NCBI RefSeq assembly: GCF_000717185.1
Contig: NZ_JNYE01000060.1
Location: 1-47,639, forward strand
Length of the DNA: 47,639 bases
Source of the DNA: Kitasatospora phosalacinea
Lineage (GTDB): Bacteria; Actinomycetota; Actinomycetes; Streptomycetales; Streptomycetaceae
Direction: 5' to 3'
The notes beneath the pieces are model-generated. The model was not told the DNA's origin and made no database searches. It saw only the letters and a program-made list of their open reading frames with translations. The first letter of the stretch is position 1. Each line of letters opens with the position of its first letter. A program made the position numbers and the translations under genes. Positions 1-8,497 of the stretch are shown here, piece by piece.

Positions 1-73
1 TCACTGTGCCGCCCGCCGCGTTCAGAGCAGGAGCGGCCCCGCTGCGCGGCGACGGGCGCCACTCCATGTCCGC

Positions 74-85
74 TGCCACGTGGCA
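74..85. repeat. 12-bp perfect palindrome
   Basis: The bases TGCCACGTGGCA form a perfect 12-bp palindrome about 40 bases downstream of the stop of the leftmost minus-strand gene. It could be a regulator site for a gene beyond the left edge or just a short symmetric sequence. Nothing else recognisable lies in the first 122 bases. Confidence 0.3.
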
Positions 86-122
86 CGGTGGAAGGGAGGA
101 GCCGTCGCCTTGCGGATTGGAC

Positions 123-3100
123 TCAGCGTCCAGGGGCTGTCCTGCGGGTGACAGCGCGCGGCCTGATGGCAGCCTGGGGCCGGTAGACCGCCTTGAACCT
201 TGCTTCCCACTCGGGCTCGTTGACACCGTTCAGGTCGTCGGTGACCAGCAGGATCCCCCCAGGACCGCCCGCAGGTGCGGGCAGGATGCCCAGGCGGGCG
301 TACCACTGCTCCTTGCTGCGCCACTTCGCCGCGTAGGCAGGGTCGTTGAGCATGCCCAGGTGTTCCCAGTAGATGGGACGCGCGGAATCGTCGGTGAAGA
401 TCGTGAAGTCGGGCAGGCGCCAACTGCCGTCGGCGGCGAACAGCGGCTTCTCGTACTCCCAGCGGCCGCGCGCATGGCGGTCGAGGAGGTTGGCGATGAT
501 GACCTCGTTCTTGCTCTGCACCGCAAGCCCGAAATGGGTGAGGTGGATCAGGTTCGCATCGTAGAGGCCGAGCGCTGAGCCTTGGCGGTCCTTCACCACT
601 GTCGGCCGGGGAGGGGTGATGAGGTCGGTGAGTCGGCGGGCGGTGTCGGACGCGGTGGGTGCGCCGAGTTCGAGGAGCGCGTCCAACGGCCCCTCGTGGC
701 AGATGACCACACGCTCGCTCTGGCGGGTGAGGGCGGTGTACAGCAGCTCACGGGAGATGCCCTGTAGCCCGGCAGACAGCATGAGGATGACGGTCGCGAA
801 TTCGCTGCCCTGGCTCTTGTGGACGGTCATCGCCCACGCCAGCTCCAGCCCCGGGCCGTCCTCCGATCCTCGGTAGCTGAACCTCCAGCCGAGCTGGGAA
901 GAGAACTCGACCTGGGTCTCCCACGGAGGTTTCTTCATCGATTTCGACTTCAACTGGCCTGTGACGATGCCGAGTTCTCCGTTGGCGACGTAACGGCTGC
1001 GGCTCTTCGGCGGCGGGGAAGCGCCGTTGTAGGCATCGAGCGTGCGGTTGGTGGTGTTGACGACCTTGTCGCCGTAGACGATCTGCTCGGGGCCGAGCGG
1101 CTTGGGCACCCACCGGTTGTACCGGGTGGTTGCCAGGACGAGGTCGTGCTGGCGGTAGAGGTCTTTGAGGTGCCGGTTGAGGCCTACGGTGCCGTGAGGG
1201 CGGCCGCGCACCGGGGACAGGACCTGCCAGATGTCGCAGCCGGTCGGCGCCGACGCGAATTCGGGCCACACGCGGCCGTCCTTGCCCGTTCGGGTGGACG
1301 CGCCGTAGGACTGCGCGAACGTGAGCGCATCGCTCACCCCGAACTCCTCACCCAGCACGTCCTCCAGAACTTGGGAGGCGGAGCGTCCGGCCCATGGCAC
1401 CGCTCGCACCGAGGCCATCGGTCGGCCGGAGCGCAGGTGCTCCCAGATGGTGTGGTCGTCCTCGGTGCGTTGGTCGCCGCTGTACCAGTGGGCCAGCGCC
1501 AGGTCGTCGCGGTCGTTGCCGCGCTGGCGGTGCAGCACCGTCAGTTCGGCCCAGTGGGCGGCGGTGCGGGGCCAGGACGGCCGGTCGGGGCGCAGGAAGC
1601 GTTCGATGTCGACGAAGGGCCTGCCGGCGCCGATGGGAGGCAGTTGGCGGGGGTCGCCGACCAGGATGAGCCGGTCGGTGATGTCGACTGCGTCCAGGAG
1701 CGCGGCGAGCATGTCCTCGGTCAGCATGGACGCCTCGTCCACGACGACGGTGCCGTAGCGCTTACGGGGCCCGTCGGGAATCGTCAGGTAGCGGCCATGG
1801 GTGTCGAAACGGCGGCTGGGGGTGAGGAACTGCGCAAGCGTCTGGGCGTCCTCGCCGGTCTTGCTGTGCAGCTGGACACGGGCTTTGCCTGTCGGGGCGA
1901 GCAGCAGGAGCCCGCCTTCGCGAATCTCACGGCGGCTGGTAAGCGCCCGAATCAGCGTGGTCTTGCCGGTCCCGGCCCGACCGTTGAGCACCGTCAGCCT
2001 ACTGGTGTACATCACGCGGAACACTGCGTGCTTCTCCTGGCGGCCCCGCTCCTCCAACGCAGCATCGGCTCCGGCAGAGGGGGCCGCGGCAGCCAGGACC
2101 TGGTCGAGGGACGACTCGAGGTCGGCAGGCGCGGCGTGCACCGGGCCGCTACGGATGGCGTTGAGGTGGGCGCGGATGAAATCCCGGCGGGCGGCGGCGC
2201 TGTCGAGCTTGTACGCCGCACTGCCGTCGGCCAGCTCGACGCGCCGCAACTGCAGCCACCGGGAGGTGTCACTGTCCGGCTGCTCCAGGTCCCGGGGGAG
2301 CATGCCCAGCGCCCCCAACGTGTCCGCGGCGGTGTCGAAGGCCACCGCCAGGCGGGGCATCAACGACTCCAGGCGCTCTTGCATCTGCTCGAGCGGCAAG
2401 ACGGTGTGCCCCTCGTCCTGGGCACGGGCCAAGACGGTAGTCATCGCGGCGTCGATACGGCGCGGGTCGTTGGCGTCCTCGAAAGGCGAGGTCACCGGAA
2501 GCGGGTGCCGCTCCGTGACCTGCCGATCGGGGAAGCACCCGCGGTCCACGGTCTCAAAGGCGATCGGTTCGCCGTCGTCGACGGTGCACGTCACCAGGTC
2601 GTACGGGTTGGCCAGCAGCGCATCGACAGGGATGTCGATGGACGTCTGCCCGGTCATGACGCGCTCGGCCGCTTCGGGGCTCACATCAAAGCGGCTCAGC
2701 AGCCGAAGGGCCTGCCGCTCCTGGGACGACTTGGCAGCCCACATCGCCACCGGTGTCGACGTCACCAGCCCGGCGAGGCTTTTCTCGCCGCCGCGGCGCT
2801 CCAGCAACTGTTCGAGCGTCGGCCACGGATCGACGCCCTCACCCAGGGCCGAGGTGATCGCATGGGCGGCGAACGTGGGGTGGGAGACATTGAGCCGGTC
2901 CAAGACGGCCGGCAGGCCCGGGGCCACGCCGCGGCGCCTCCACGCCAGGCGCAGCTGCTCGTCCAGCCACTCCAGCGAGGCGCGGGGGAGGGAGACGGAC
3001 GGGTCCTTGAGGTCGATGGCAGCCCGCGCCGCACGGCGCAGTTCCAGCAGGGCCGCGACCGCGGCGTCGGCAGAGACGTGCTCGGTGCTGTAAGAGAAGT

Positions 3101-3899
3101 TCCGGCCGACCTCGGGAGCCGCCGCCAGGGCCGTACTGACATCGGTGCCGCCGGCGGCGAGCCGGGCCAGCGCCTGGACGGGCAGCAGGATGCCCCCGAT
3201 GCCTTCCGGGCGAAGGCTGTGCCGCAGGACGGTCTCCCACTGGTGGTTGGGAAAGACCTTCTCATCGGAGCCGGGCCAGCGCCCAGGCGCAGTCCGGCCG
3301 GTGACCACCGCGGCACCCACCAGCATGCGCCGCGGCTGCTGCTCGAACGGCGAATGCTTGAGATACAGGAACACCAGCGACCGATCGGGCTGCACCAGCC
3401 GGAAGAACTCCTCGATCACCGCCTGCTGGTTGTCACCGTGCAGGACCCACGGCAGCTTGGCACCGCCCAGCATGGCCAGGGCCCGTTCCTCGTCCTCCAT
3501 CCGGAACCCGTCCAGCGGCCGCTCCTGCAGGACCGCCGCGACGTTGTCCCGGTGCAGCCAGAAGTACGGAATACCGTGGACGGAGTACGCCGGAACGTGC
3601 ACCCGCGATGTGCCCAGGCCCCGCAGCACCGGGAACCCGCTGTAGGGATGGGTCCGCTCGAACCAGTAGTCCCGGCTGCTCATGAACGCGCCCCGCTCGG
3701 TGACGCACGGGGGAAGGGCGCCTTGCACGGTGTCCCAGTCGGCTCCCGCCTGGGCGGCCTCCTGCTGTCCCTTGCGCTTGGTGCCGATGTTCTCCAGCAT
3801 CACGCAGGAGGTGTTGCCCAGCGGATCGTCGCAGACCCGGCCACTCCAGCCCGAATCGTGCCACGGCACACGAACCGACAGATGCTGGACAAACGCCAT
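123..3899 (-). CDS. RecD-like SF1 helicase fused to a PD-(D/E)XK nuclease
   Basis: Large (1258 aa) predicted ATP-driven DNA helicase with its own nuclease, expected to act on DNA in the cytoplasm. Residues 1-45 hold a module with VRVPWHDSGW and spaced Cys (VCDDP, TSC), a type I associate with defence-like helicases but cannot name. The SF1B core has Walker A GRAGTGKTT near residue 645, Walker B VVVDEASML near 720, GDPRQLPPIG near 750, VHKSQGSEF near 1028 and LYTALTR near 1057. The C-terminus has a nuclease signature: KNEVIIANLL, LPDFTIF near 1163 and YWEHLGM near 1179, giving the E...D...ExK-like pattern. The ATG start follows GGGGAG by 8 bases. It is the last gene of a minus-strand set after a second helicase (4767-6623) and an unknown gene. 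Helicase and nuclease calls are firm; the defence role is inferred. Confidence 0.88.
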   Translation of the reverse strand: MAFVQHLSVRVPWHDSGWSGRVCDDPLGNTSCVMLENIGTKRKGQQEAAQAGADWDTVQGALPPCVTERGAFMSSRDYWFERTHPYSGFPVLRGLGTSRVHVPAYSVHGIPYFWLHRDNVAAVLQERPLDGFRMEDEERALAMLGGAKLPWVLHGDNQQAVIEEFFRLVQPDRSLVFLYLKHSPFEQQPRRMLVGAAVVTGRTAPGRWPGSDEKVFPNHQWETVLRHSLRPEGIGGILLPVQALARLAAGGTDVSTALAAAPEVGRNFSYSTEHVSADAAVAALLELRRAARAAIDLKDPSVSLPRASLEWLDEQLRLAWRRRGVAPGLPAVLDRLNVSHPTFAAHAITSALGEGVDPWPTLEQLLERRGGEKSLAGLVTSTPVAMWAAKSSQERQALRLLSRFDVSPEAAERVMTGQTSIDIPVDALLANPYDLVTCTVDDGEPIAFETVDRGCFPDRQVTERHPLPVTSPFEDANDPRRIDAAMTTVLARAQDEGHTVLPLEQMQERLESLMPRLAVAFDTAADTLGALGMLPRDLEQPDSDTSRWLQLRRVELADGSAAYKLDSAAARRDFIRAHLNAIRSGPVHAAPADLESSLDQVLAAAAPSAGADAALEERGRQEKHAVFRVMYTSRLTVLNGRAGTGKTTLIRALTSRREIREGGLLLLAPTGKARVQLHSKTGEDAQTLAQFLTPSRRFDTHGRYLTIPDGPRKRYGTVVVDEASMLTEDMLAALLDAVDITDRLILVGDPRQLPPIGAGRPFVDIERFLRPDRPSWPRTAAHWAELTVLHRQRGNDRDDLALAHWYSGDQRTEDDHTIWEHLRSGRPMASVRAVPWAGRSASQVLEDVLGEEFGVSDALTFAQSYGASTRTGKDGRVWPEFASAPTGCDIWQVLSPVRGRPHGTVGLNRHLKDLYRQHDLVLATTRYNRWVPKPLGPEQIVYGDKVVNTTNRTLDAYNGASPPPKSRSRYVANGELGIVTGQLKSKSMKKPPWETQVEFSSQLGWRFSYRGSEDGPGLELAWAMTVHKSQGSEFATVILMLSAGLQGISRELLYTALTRQSERVVICHEGPLDALLELGAPTASDTARRLTDLITPPRPTVVKDRQGSALGLYDANLIHLTHFGLAVQSKNEVIIANLLDRHARGRWEYEKPLFAADGSWRLPDFTIFTDDSARPIYWEHLGMLNDPAYAAKWRSKEQWYARLGILPAPAGGPGGILLVTDDLNGVNEPEWEARFKAVYRPQAAIRPRAVTRRTAPGR

Positions 3900-4072
3900 C
3901 GATGTTTCTCCCCAGGCCCCAGGACACTCTCGCGTGCAGCAGCGTAGAGGCTACGGTTCGTGAGCGCGTCGCCTCCCCTTGTGGACTGCCGCGGGTGCGG
4001 GAGCCCAGCCGCTGCGTCTCGGGCGCAGCCCGCCGGATGCTGTCTTCGATATGGCGGCCTGGGGATATGTGA

Positions 4073-4774
4073 TCACCCTGCCGCGGTTTTCTGTGCGGCA
4101 GGGTCTGAACCGTTGGAGCCGGGCGACAGCAGTCGTTCGAGCGCGGCTTTGACCTCGGCTGCGTCCGCTGCGTCCAGTTTCTTCACCAGAGCCTGCGCGA
4201 TCTCCTCTGGATTGGAGCGGGGGATGGTCAGCATCTCCTTGCGCCATCCAGCCAGGACACTCGCCCGGTGAGGGGTCAGTTCGCCAGCTTTGACCTGGGC
4301 CAGCAGATCGGGGCGCTCGCGTTCGAGCCGGCGGATCGCGCCTTCCCGGGAGTTGCCGTGCGCCGCAGGCCTGCGGGGAGCCGGAGCCGCTACGATCGCC
4401 TGATCGCCGCCGTCCGGCCCTGCATCAGGGAAGTCCCTGACAATGTCAGGGACTTTTCCCGGTCGGCCTGTTCGAAGACGGGGAGTGAGACGGTGAAACT
4501 CCACCAGGAGGTCCGTACGGTCTCCGATGATCAGTTCGACGAGGTCTAAGGTCGCACCTAACCCCTTCAAGGGGAGGGTTTGTACGAATGTCTCGAACTC
4601 GGTGTCGGTGTAGGTGACATGGTCCCCTAGCTGGGTGACGAAGTCCTTCCACCCGCCGGTCACCAGTAGGTCCTCGAGGAGTTTGGGAACCGTCCCCAGG
4701 GAGTTGCGGCCCGACCGCAGAGACGATCCGAGTGAAGCCACCGTCTGCCCGCGCTCCCTGCGCTCGTCAGCCAC
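4073..4774 (-). CDS. unknown protein coupled to the SF2 helicase
   Basis: 233-aa protein of unknown function. I chose the GTG at 4774 because it overlaps the TGA stop of the upstream helicase (4767-4769), a layout typical of translational coupling; an ATG further upstream at 4963 would run deep into the helicase and gives low-quality sequence. The N-terminal half is alpha-helical-looking and acidic (TGGWKDFVTQLGDHV, FVQTLPLKGL). The C-terminal third (about 140-215) reads EGAIRRLERERPDL then AQVKAGELTPHRASVLAG then NPEEIAQALVKKLD, a helical module seen in actinobacterial phage and island proteins, possibly DNA-binding. No catalytic motif or membrane segment is visible. Its place between two helicases suggests an accessory or adaptor subunit; this is inference. 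Confidence 0.7.
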   Translation of the reverse strand: MADERRERGQTVASLGSSLRSGRNSLGTVPKLLEDLLVTGGWKDFVTQLGDHVTYTDTEFETFVQTLPLKGLGATLDLVELIIGDRTDLLVEFHRLTPRLRTGRPGKVPDIVRDFPDAGPDGGDQAIVAAPAPRRPAAHGNSREGAIRRLERERPDLLAQVKAGELTPHRASVLAGWRKEMLTIPRSNPEEIAQALVKKLDAADAAEVKAALERLLSPGSNGSDPAAQKTAAG

Positions 4775-6623
4775 GGTATCCCTGCCCGGCCAGCTCGAAA
4801 CGCTCGGACTCTGCCGCGATGGCTTCCTCCAGCTTGGCCTCCATGAGGGCCAGCACCGCCATGCTGCACTCCTCCCGCTTGACGCCGAACTGGCTGAGCA
4901 GCCGGGTATTGAGCGCCCGCTTGTTCTGCCCGATTCGCTCCTTGGTGAGGTCTCCCGCTGCACGCGCCTGCATCATCGCTAGCCTTCCCACCAGGGTGTC
5001 GACACGTTTTCCAAGGAGCCGCTTCTTTCTGAACCGGGGAGGCTGCTGCTCATGTACTGCCGGAGGCGGCGGGGGAGCGGTCGAGGCGTGCAGTTCGGCG
5101 ACCTGGCGGGCATAGGTGATCGGGATGCCCTTGCCGCGGCACATCTGCTCGCCGTGCAGGAACAGCGGCGACGGCATCGGCACACCGCGCCGCTCGGACT
5201 GGTAGAACTCGGGGACATCGACCTCGACGGCAGGTTCGAACGACAGCGCCATCTGCCCGCTCTCCCGCGCATCCGCAGCCAGCTTTTCCGCGCACGCCAA
5301 CGGATCCTCGCGCCCCTCGGTGCCCTCCCAGGGGAGGTCGTCGATCGGGGCGGGCTGCGGGGGAACCAGCGGCCCGGCCAGGCGCTCCTCGCCGCCATCG
5401 GCCGCATCCTCCGGATCCAGTCGGGTCAGATCCCGCAGCTCGAGTTCGACCCGCGCCGCATGGTCCATGAAAACGCGCACAGCCGGAATGATGATGTGCG
5501 CATCGAGCCCGTCAGCGGGGCACACCGCGCGGTCGCGCACGAAGCGGCCCATGAACTGCCGGAAGAACAGCGGGGTCTTCCAACGTGACAGGTAGCAGCC
5601 CACCATCAAGCGGGGGATGTCCACCCCCTCCGAAACCATGCGGATCGCAACGATCCACTCCCGGGACCCGTCCACGCGAAACGCATCGATCTTGCCGACA
5701 GCCTCATCATCCGTACTCACCACGACAGTTGGCATCTGCCCGCTCAGATCGGCCAGGATCCGCGCGATCTCCCGAGCCTTGTCCTCGGTGTCCGTCACCA
5801 CCAGGCCGCCGGCGTCGGGCACATCGATACGCCGCTCCGTCAACAGCTCGTGTGCACGGGCCAAAAGACCCCGGGTCCACGGCTGCTCCGTATCGAAGAC
5901 ATGGTCGAACATCTTGCCGAGCTTGGCCCCCTTGCCATGGTCCTTCAGTGACTTGGTGGTCTCGCTCCCCACCTCCAGGTAGCGCAACTGCGCGTCGTAG
6001 GAGTGGAACTCCACCGCCCGGCAGACCCCGTCCGCGACCGCCTCGCCGTACTCGTAGGCGAAGTCCACCGCCACCCGCTGGGCGGAGGGGTCGCAGGGGT
6101 CCGGCTCGTAGGTGCACCAGGGGATGGAGCACTCGTCCGATCGCCACGGCGTGCCGGTCAGCATGAGGATGTGCCGGGCATCCGCCAGCGCTTTCTGTGT
6201 CCCTGAGCCCCAGGAACGGCTGTCGCCCAGGTGGTGCACTTCGTCCAGGACCGCGATGGTCGGAGTGCTGCTGACGGCCCGCCGCGCGTGCTCCGCCCCG
6301 GCGCCCTTCATCTGGGCGTAGGTGGCCACGAAGCCGTCGAAGTCGGAGTCGTTGTAGTCCGAGTCGTCGGCCACGGGCACCAAATGCAGTCCGAACACCG
6401 CGGCGACCTCGGCCCACTGCTGGCGCAGCGAGTCACTGGGGACGTAGACCGCGATGCGGTACACCACCCCCATCTCCTTGAGCTTCGCTGCGCAGTGCAG
6501 CGCGAAGATGGTTTTCCCTGCTCCCGGTGTCAGCATGGCCAGCCACTCGCGTTTGGACTTGCGGTCTGCCATGTACTGGTCGAATGCTTCCCGCTGACAG
6601 CTGCGCAGCTCGGGCCAGACCAC
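4767..6623 (-). CDS. SF2 (DEAD/DEAH-type) helicase
   Basis: 618-aa superfamily 2 helicase or translocase. Walker A TPGAGKT lies near residue 34, the Walker B box DEVHHLGD near 127, motif III LTGTPWRSD near 152, motif V SEGVDIPRL near 335 and motif VI RQFMGRFVRD near 358. The two RecA domains thus occupy roughly residues 1-400. The remaining 220 residues carry an acidic/proline linker and a basic helical tail (PPRFRKKRLLGKR) that may bind nucleic acid or partners. AGGAAGG at 6634-6640 is one base from a GTG at 6632 but 10 bases from the GTG at 6623, so the latter is preferred. It is first of the three-gene minus-strand set ending with the RecD-like nuclease. Compact SF2 enzymes of this form occur in restriction and phage-defence systems; no system name can be assigned. 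Confidence 0.87.
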   Translation of the reverse strand: MVWPELRSCQREAFDQYMADRKSKREWLAMLTPGAGKTIFALHCAAKLKEMGVVYRIAVYVPSDSLRQQWAEVAAVFGLHLVPVADDSDYNDSDFDGFVATYAQMKGAGAEHARRAVSSTPTIAVLDEVHHLGDSRSWGSGTQKALADARHILMLTGTPWRSDECSIPWCTYEPDPCDPSAQRVAVDFAYEYGEAVADGVCRAVEFHSYDAQLRYLEVGSETTKSLKDHGKGAKLGKMFDHVFDTEQPWTRGLLARAHELLTERRIDVPDAGGLVVTDTEDKAREIARILADLSGQMPTVVVSTDDEAVGKIDAFRVDGSREWIVAIRMVSEGVDIPRLMVGCYLSRWKTPLFFRQFMGRFVRDRAVCPADGLDAHIIIPAVRVFMDHAARVELELRDLTRLDPEDAADGGEERLAGPLVPPQPAPIDDLPWEGTEGREDPLACAEKLAADARESGQMALSFEPAVEVDVPEFYQSERRGVPMPSPLFLHGEQMCRGKGIPITYARQVAELHASTAPPPPPAVHEQQPPRFRKKRLLGKRVDTLVGRLAMMQARAAGDLTKERIGQNKRALNTRLLSQFGVKREECSMAVLALMEAKLEEAIAAESERFELAGQGYRG

Positions 6624-7389
6624 AGACGGCACACCTTCCTATCGAAGCGAGTGAGACCCGGGGCGCCCCGCGAAGCCTCCGCGTTGTGAAGTCCGCTTCT
6701 GCAGGGATGCGGTGCGGCGGGGCCGGGGAGGCGGGTGGAGTTCGGGCCGTGTGCCTACAGCCTGCCGGGAGAAGAGCCCTGTCTCCACGGATGGCGGCAA
6801 ACGCCACCCCATCGAGCGAGTGCCGGCCCCTAGTGCTGCCATGCGATGGTCCTAACCGCGCAGCGTCGCGCGCTGCATCGGGGCGGGACGGCGCCCTGGG
6901 GCAGGCGGTGGCTGGGAGGTCTCCTGGAGGTCGGGCCGACAGTTCCAGGGCAGGGCATCTGGAGGCGCCCGGACTCATCCCGGACGGATCACAGGGAAGT
7001 TCCTGGAGGCGGAAGGGGAGGGCCGCGCGTGGGGCGCGAGAAACTCGGAGCCCGGCAGCCTGTTCTCGGAGGTCGATGATATTTCCCGAATTGGATTCCT
7101 TTAGGTGTGAAGGATGGTGGCTGAGCGCCCGGGGCGGCCCAGGGGCGTGTGGGTAAATTTTTTACGAGTGGACATCCTTTATCGCCAGGGCGTGCCGTGA
7201 TATCCTCCCAGGAGGAATTGGCGGTGCTTTCGGTGGGCTGCGAAAATCTGTCGCCGACTCGCACCGGGGGAGGAGGGTCCTTGCCGGGAATTCGTGGATT
7301 CGATGTGCGTGCGGGCCGCCTCCCGCTGATTCCTGGCTGTCCGGGATTTTGATTTATGATTGATTACGTGTCAAGGAGTGACCCCAGCT
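6624..7389. other. 766-bp intergenic region between divergent modules
   Basis: No convincing full-length gene is seen on either strand. It separates the minus-strand helicase set from the plus-strand HMUDK_hel gene, so it should hold both promoters. Notable parts are GTAAATTTTTTAC (7152-7164), an AT-rich symmetric stretch unlike its surroundings; the inverted heptamers AAGGATG (7110-7116) and CATCCTT (7173-7179); TCCTCC/GGAGGA (7203-7216), where a ribosome binding sequence can pair with its complement; and a 42-codon open frame at 7224-7352. Confidence 0.6.
7224..7352 (+). CDS. possible leader peptide or small ORF
   Basis: Open frame of 42 codons starting at GTG 7224, 7 bases after GGAGGA (7211-7216), and ending 37 bases before the ATG of the HMUDK_hel gene. 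The product has two Cys and a Gly run (TRTGGGGSLPG) and no known domain. Its ribosome binding sequence lies inside the palindrome TCCTCC-CA-GGAGGA, so initiation could be tuned by local pairing. It may be chance in GC-rich DNA; the evidence is only the Shine-Dalgarno sequence and the position. Confidence 0.2.
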   Translation: MLSVGCENLSPTRTGGGGSLPGIRGFDVRAGRLPLIPGCPGF

Positions 7390-8439
7390 ATGGCCAGTTC
7401 TCCGCGCTTGGTTCCGGAATCCGGAGGCGATGTGTTGGTCGTCGCGGGCAGGAAGCTCCGCCCTACCGAGGTGTTCGACACCTACTGGAGGTTCGCGGAG
7501 CGCCGCCAGGCGGTGTACGAGGCCAGGGTGGCGGGCGCGCCGCAGCCGTGGACCGAGGATGCAGTCCTCTCCCAGTACCGTTTCACCAACTGCTTCCGTG
7601 CTGCGGACCGGGTGAGCCAGTACCTGATCAGGGAGGTCAGCTACCGGGGTGAGCAGCGGTGGGACGAGGTGTTCTTCCGCTCCATGCTCTTCAAGCTGTT
7701 CAACAAGATTTCCACCTGGGAGTTGCTGGAGAGTTCCCTCGGAGAAGTGCCCTCCTGGAGCGGCTATGATTTCCAGGTATACGACCGGGTGCTGTCGAAG
7801 GAGTTTTCGACCGGGGGCCGCCTGTACTCGGCGGCCTACATCACCCCGCCTCCGGCACTCGGCGAGGAGCGCAAGCATGCCAATCATCTCCGACTTCTGG
7901 AGATGATGATGGAGACGGGGGCGCCCAAGGAGGTGGCGGAGGCTTCGACGCTGAGGGAGGCGTATGAGGTCCTGCTCGGGTACCCGGCAATCGGGCCGTT
8001 TCTGGCATACCAGTACGTCATCGACCTCAACTATGCGGAGAGCATGGGGTTCGATGAGATGGACTTCGTGGTGCCCGGGCCCGGCGCCCGGGACGGAATC
8101 CGCAAGTGCTTCGGTCCTGCTGCTCACGGGATCGAGGAAGAGGTCATCCGGTACATGGCGGATTCGCAGGAGCACCATTTCGAGCGGCTCGAGCTGCAGC
8201 CGGTCAGGCTGGGCGGTTCGCGCCGGCTCCAGCTGATCGACTGTCAGAACCTCTTCTGCGAGGTGGACAAGTACGCGCGTGTCGTGCATCCGGACGTTGC
8301 GGGTATCAGCGGGCGCAGCCGGATCAAGCAGTCGTACCGGGTGGACCCGGCGCCGTTGAAGACGTGGTTCCCCCCGAAGTGGGGGCTGAACGGTGAAGAA
8401 GGAGCGCGCTCGAGTGCTGCGGAGCTCGTCTACGCCTGA
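7390..8439 (+). CDS. HMUDK_hel / aGPT-PPlase-like base-modification protein
   Basis: 349-aa protein resembling the 'nucleotide kinase domain' family (5-hmdU DNA kinase helical domain, related to the alpha-glutamyl/putrescinyl-thymine pyrophosphorylases of phages). Family-like segments are SQYRFTNCFRAADRVSQYLI (about 55-75), FFRSMLFKLFNKISTWELLE (about 95-115) and GYPAIGPFLAYQYVIDLNY (about 197-216). There is no Walker A P-loop, so the kinase half found in phage 5-HMUDK enzymes is absent. In phages these proteins act on 5-hydroxymethyluracil in DNA or install amino-acid adducts there. ATG 7390 has AAGGAG 11 bases upstream; a longer TTG frame from 7360 lacks a good binding site. It converges on the thymidylate-synthase-like gene and shares a hairpin with it. 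Family recognition is fairly good; chemistry is inferred. Confidence 0.75.
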   Translation: MASSPRLVPESGGDVLVVAGRKLRPTEVFDTYWRFAERRQAVYEARVAGAPQPWTEDAVLSQYRFTNCFRAADRVSQYLIREVSYRGEQRWDEVFFRSMLFKLFNKISTWELLESSLGEVPSWSGYDFQVYDRVLSKEFSTGGRLYSAAYITPPPALGEERKHANHLRLLEMMMETGAPKEVAEASTLREAYEVLLGYPAIGPFLAYQYVIDLNYAESMGFDEMDFVVPGPGARDGIRKCFGPAAHGIEEEVIRYMADSQEHHFERLELQPVRLGGSRRLQLIDCQNLFCEVDKYARVVHPDVAGISGRSRIKQSYRVDPAPLKTWFPPKWGLNGEEGARSSAAELVYA

Positions 8440-8457
8440 ATGCAGGCAGAGCCGGGC

Positions 8458-8490
8458 GGGGCCGCCGGACCGGATCGGTTCGGCGGCCCC
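8458..8490. terminator. bidirectional hairpin terminator
   Basis: GGGGCCGCCG (8458-8467) pairs perfectly with CGGCGGCCCC (8481-8490); the stem continues inward with one G:U pair to a GAT loop. It lies between two converging genes (stops at 8439 and 8498) and would serve both. There is no long U-tract, as is common in actinobacteria. Confidence 0.75.
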
Positions 8491-8497
8491 CGTGTGT

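Noticed and set aside
819..3947. Very long plus-strand open frame opposite the RecD-like gene
   Set aside because: It is the complement of a gene with clear helicase and nuclease motifs; its product has no domain and only Arg/Gly/Val-rich composition, as expected of a shadow frame in GC-rich DNA.
4775..4963. N-terminal extension of the 233-aa protein to 4963
   Set aside because: It overlaps the helicase gene by nearly 190 bases and encodes Ser/Arg/Trp-rich low-quality sequence; the GTG at 4774 gives a classic coupled overlap.
6632..6632. GTG at 6632 as start of the SF2 helicase
   Set aside because: The ribosome binding sequence AGGAAGG would be only one base away; GTG 6623 has a normal 10-base spacing.
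6633..7389. Search for a tRNA gene or attachment site in the large gap
   Set aside because: No cloverleaf-like sequence or T-loop motif was found by eye, and no direct-repeat pair suited to an attachment site; tRNA genes were not seen elsewhere in the window either.
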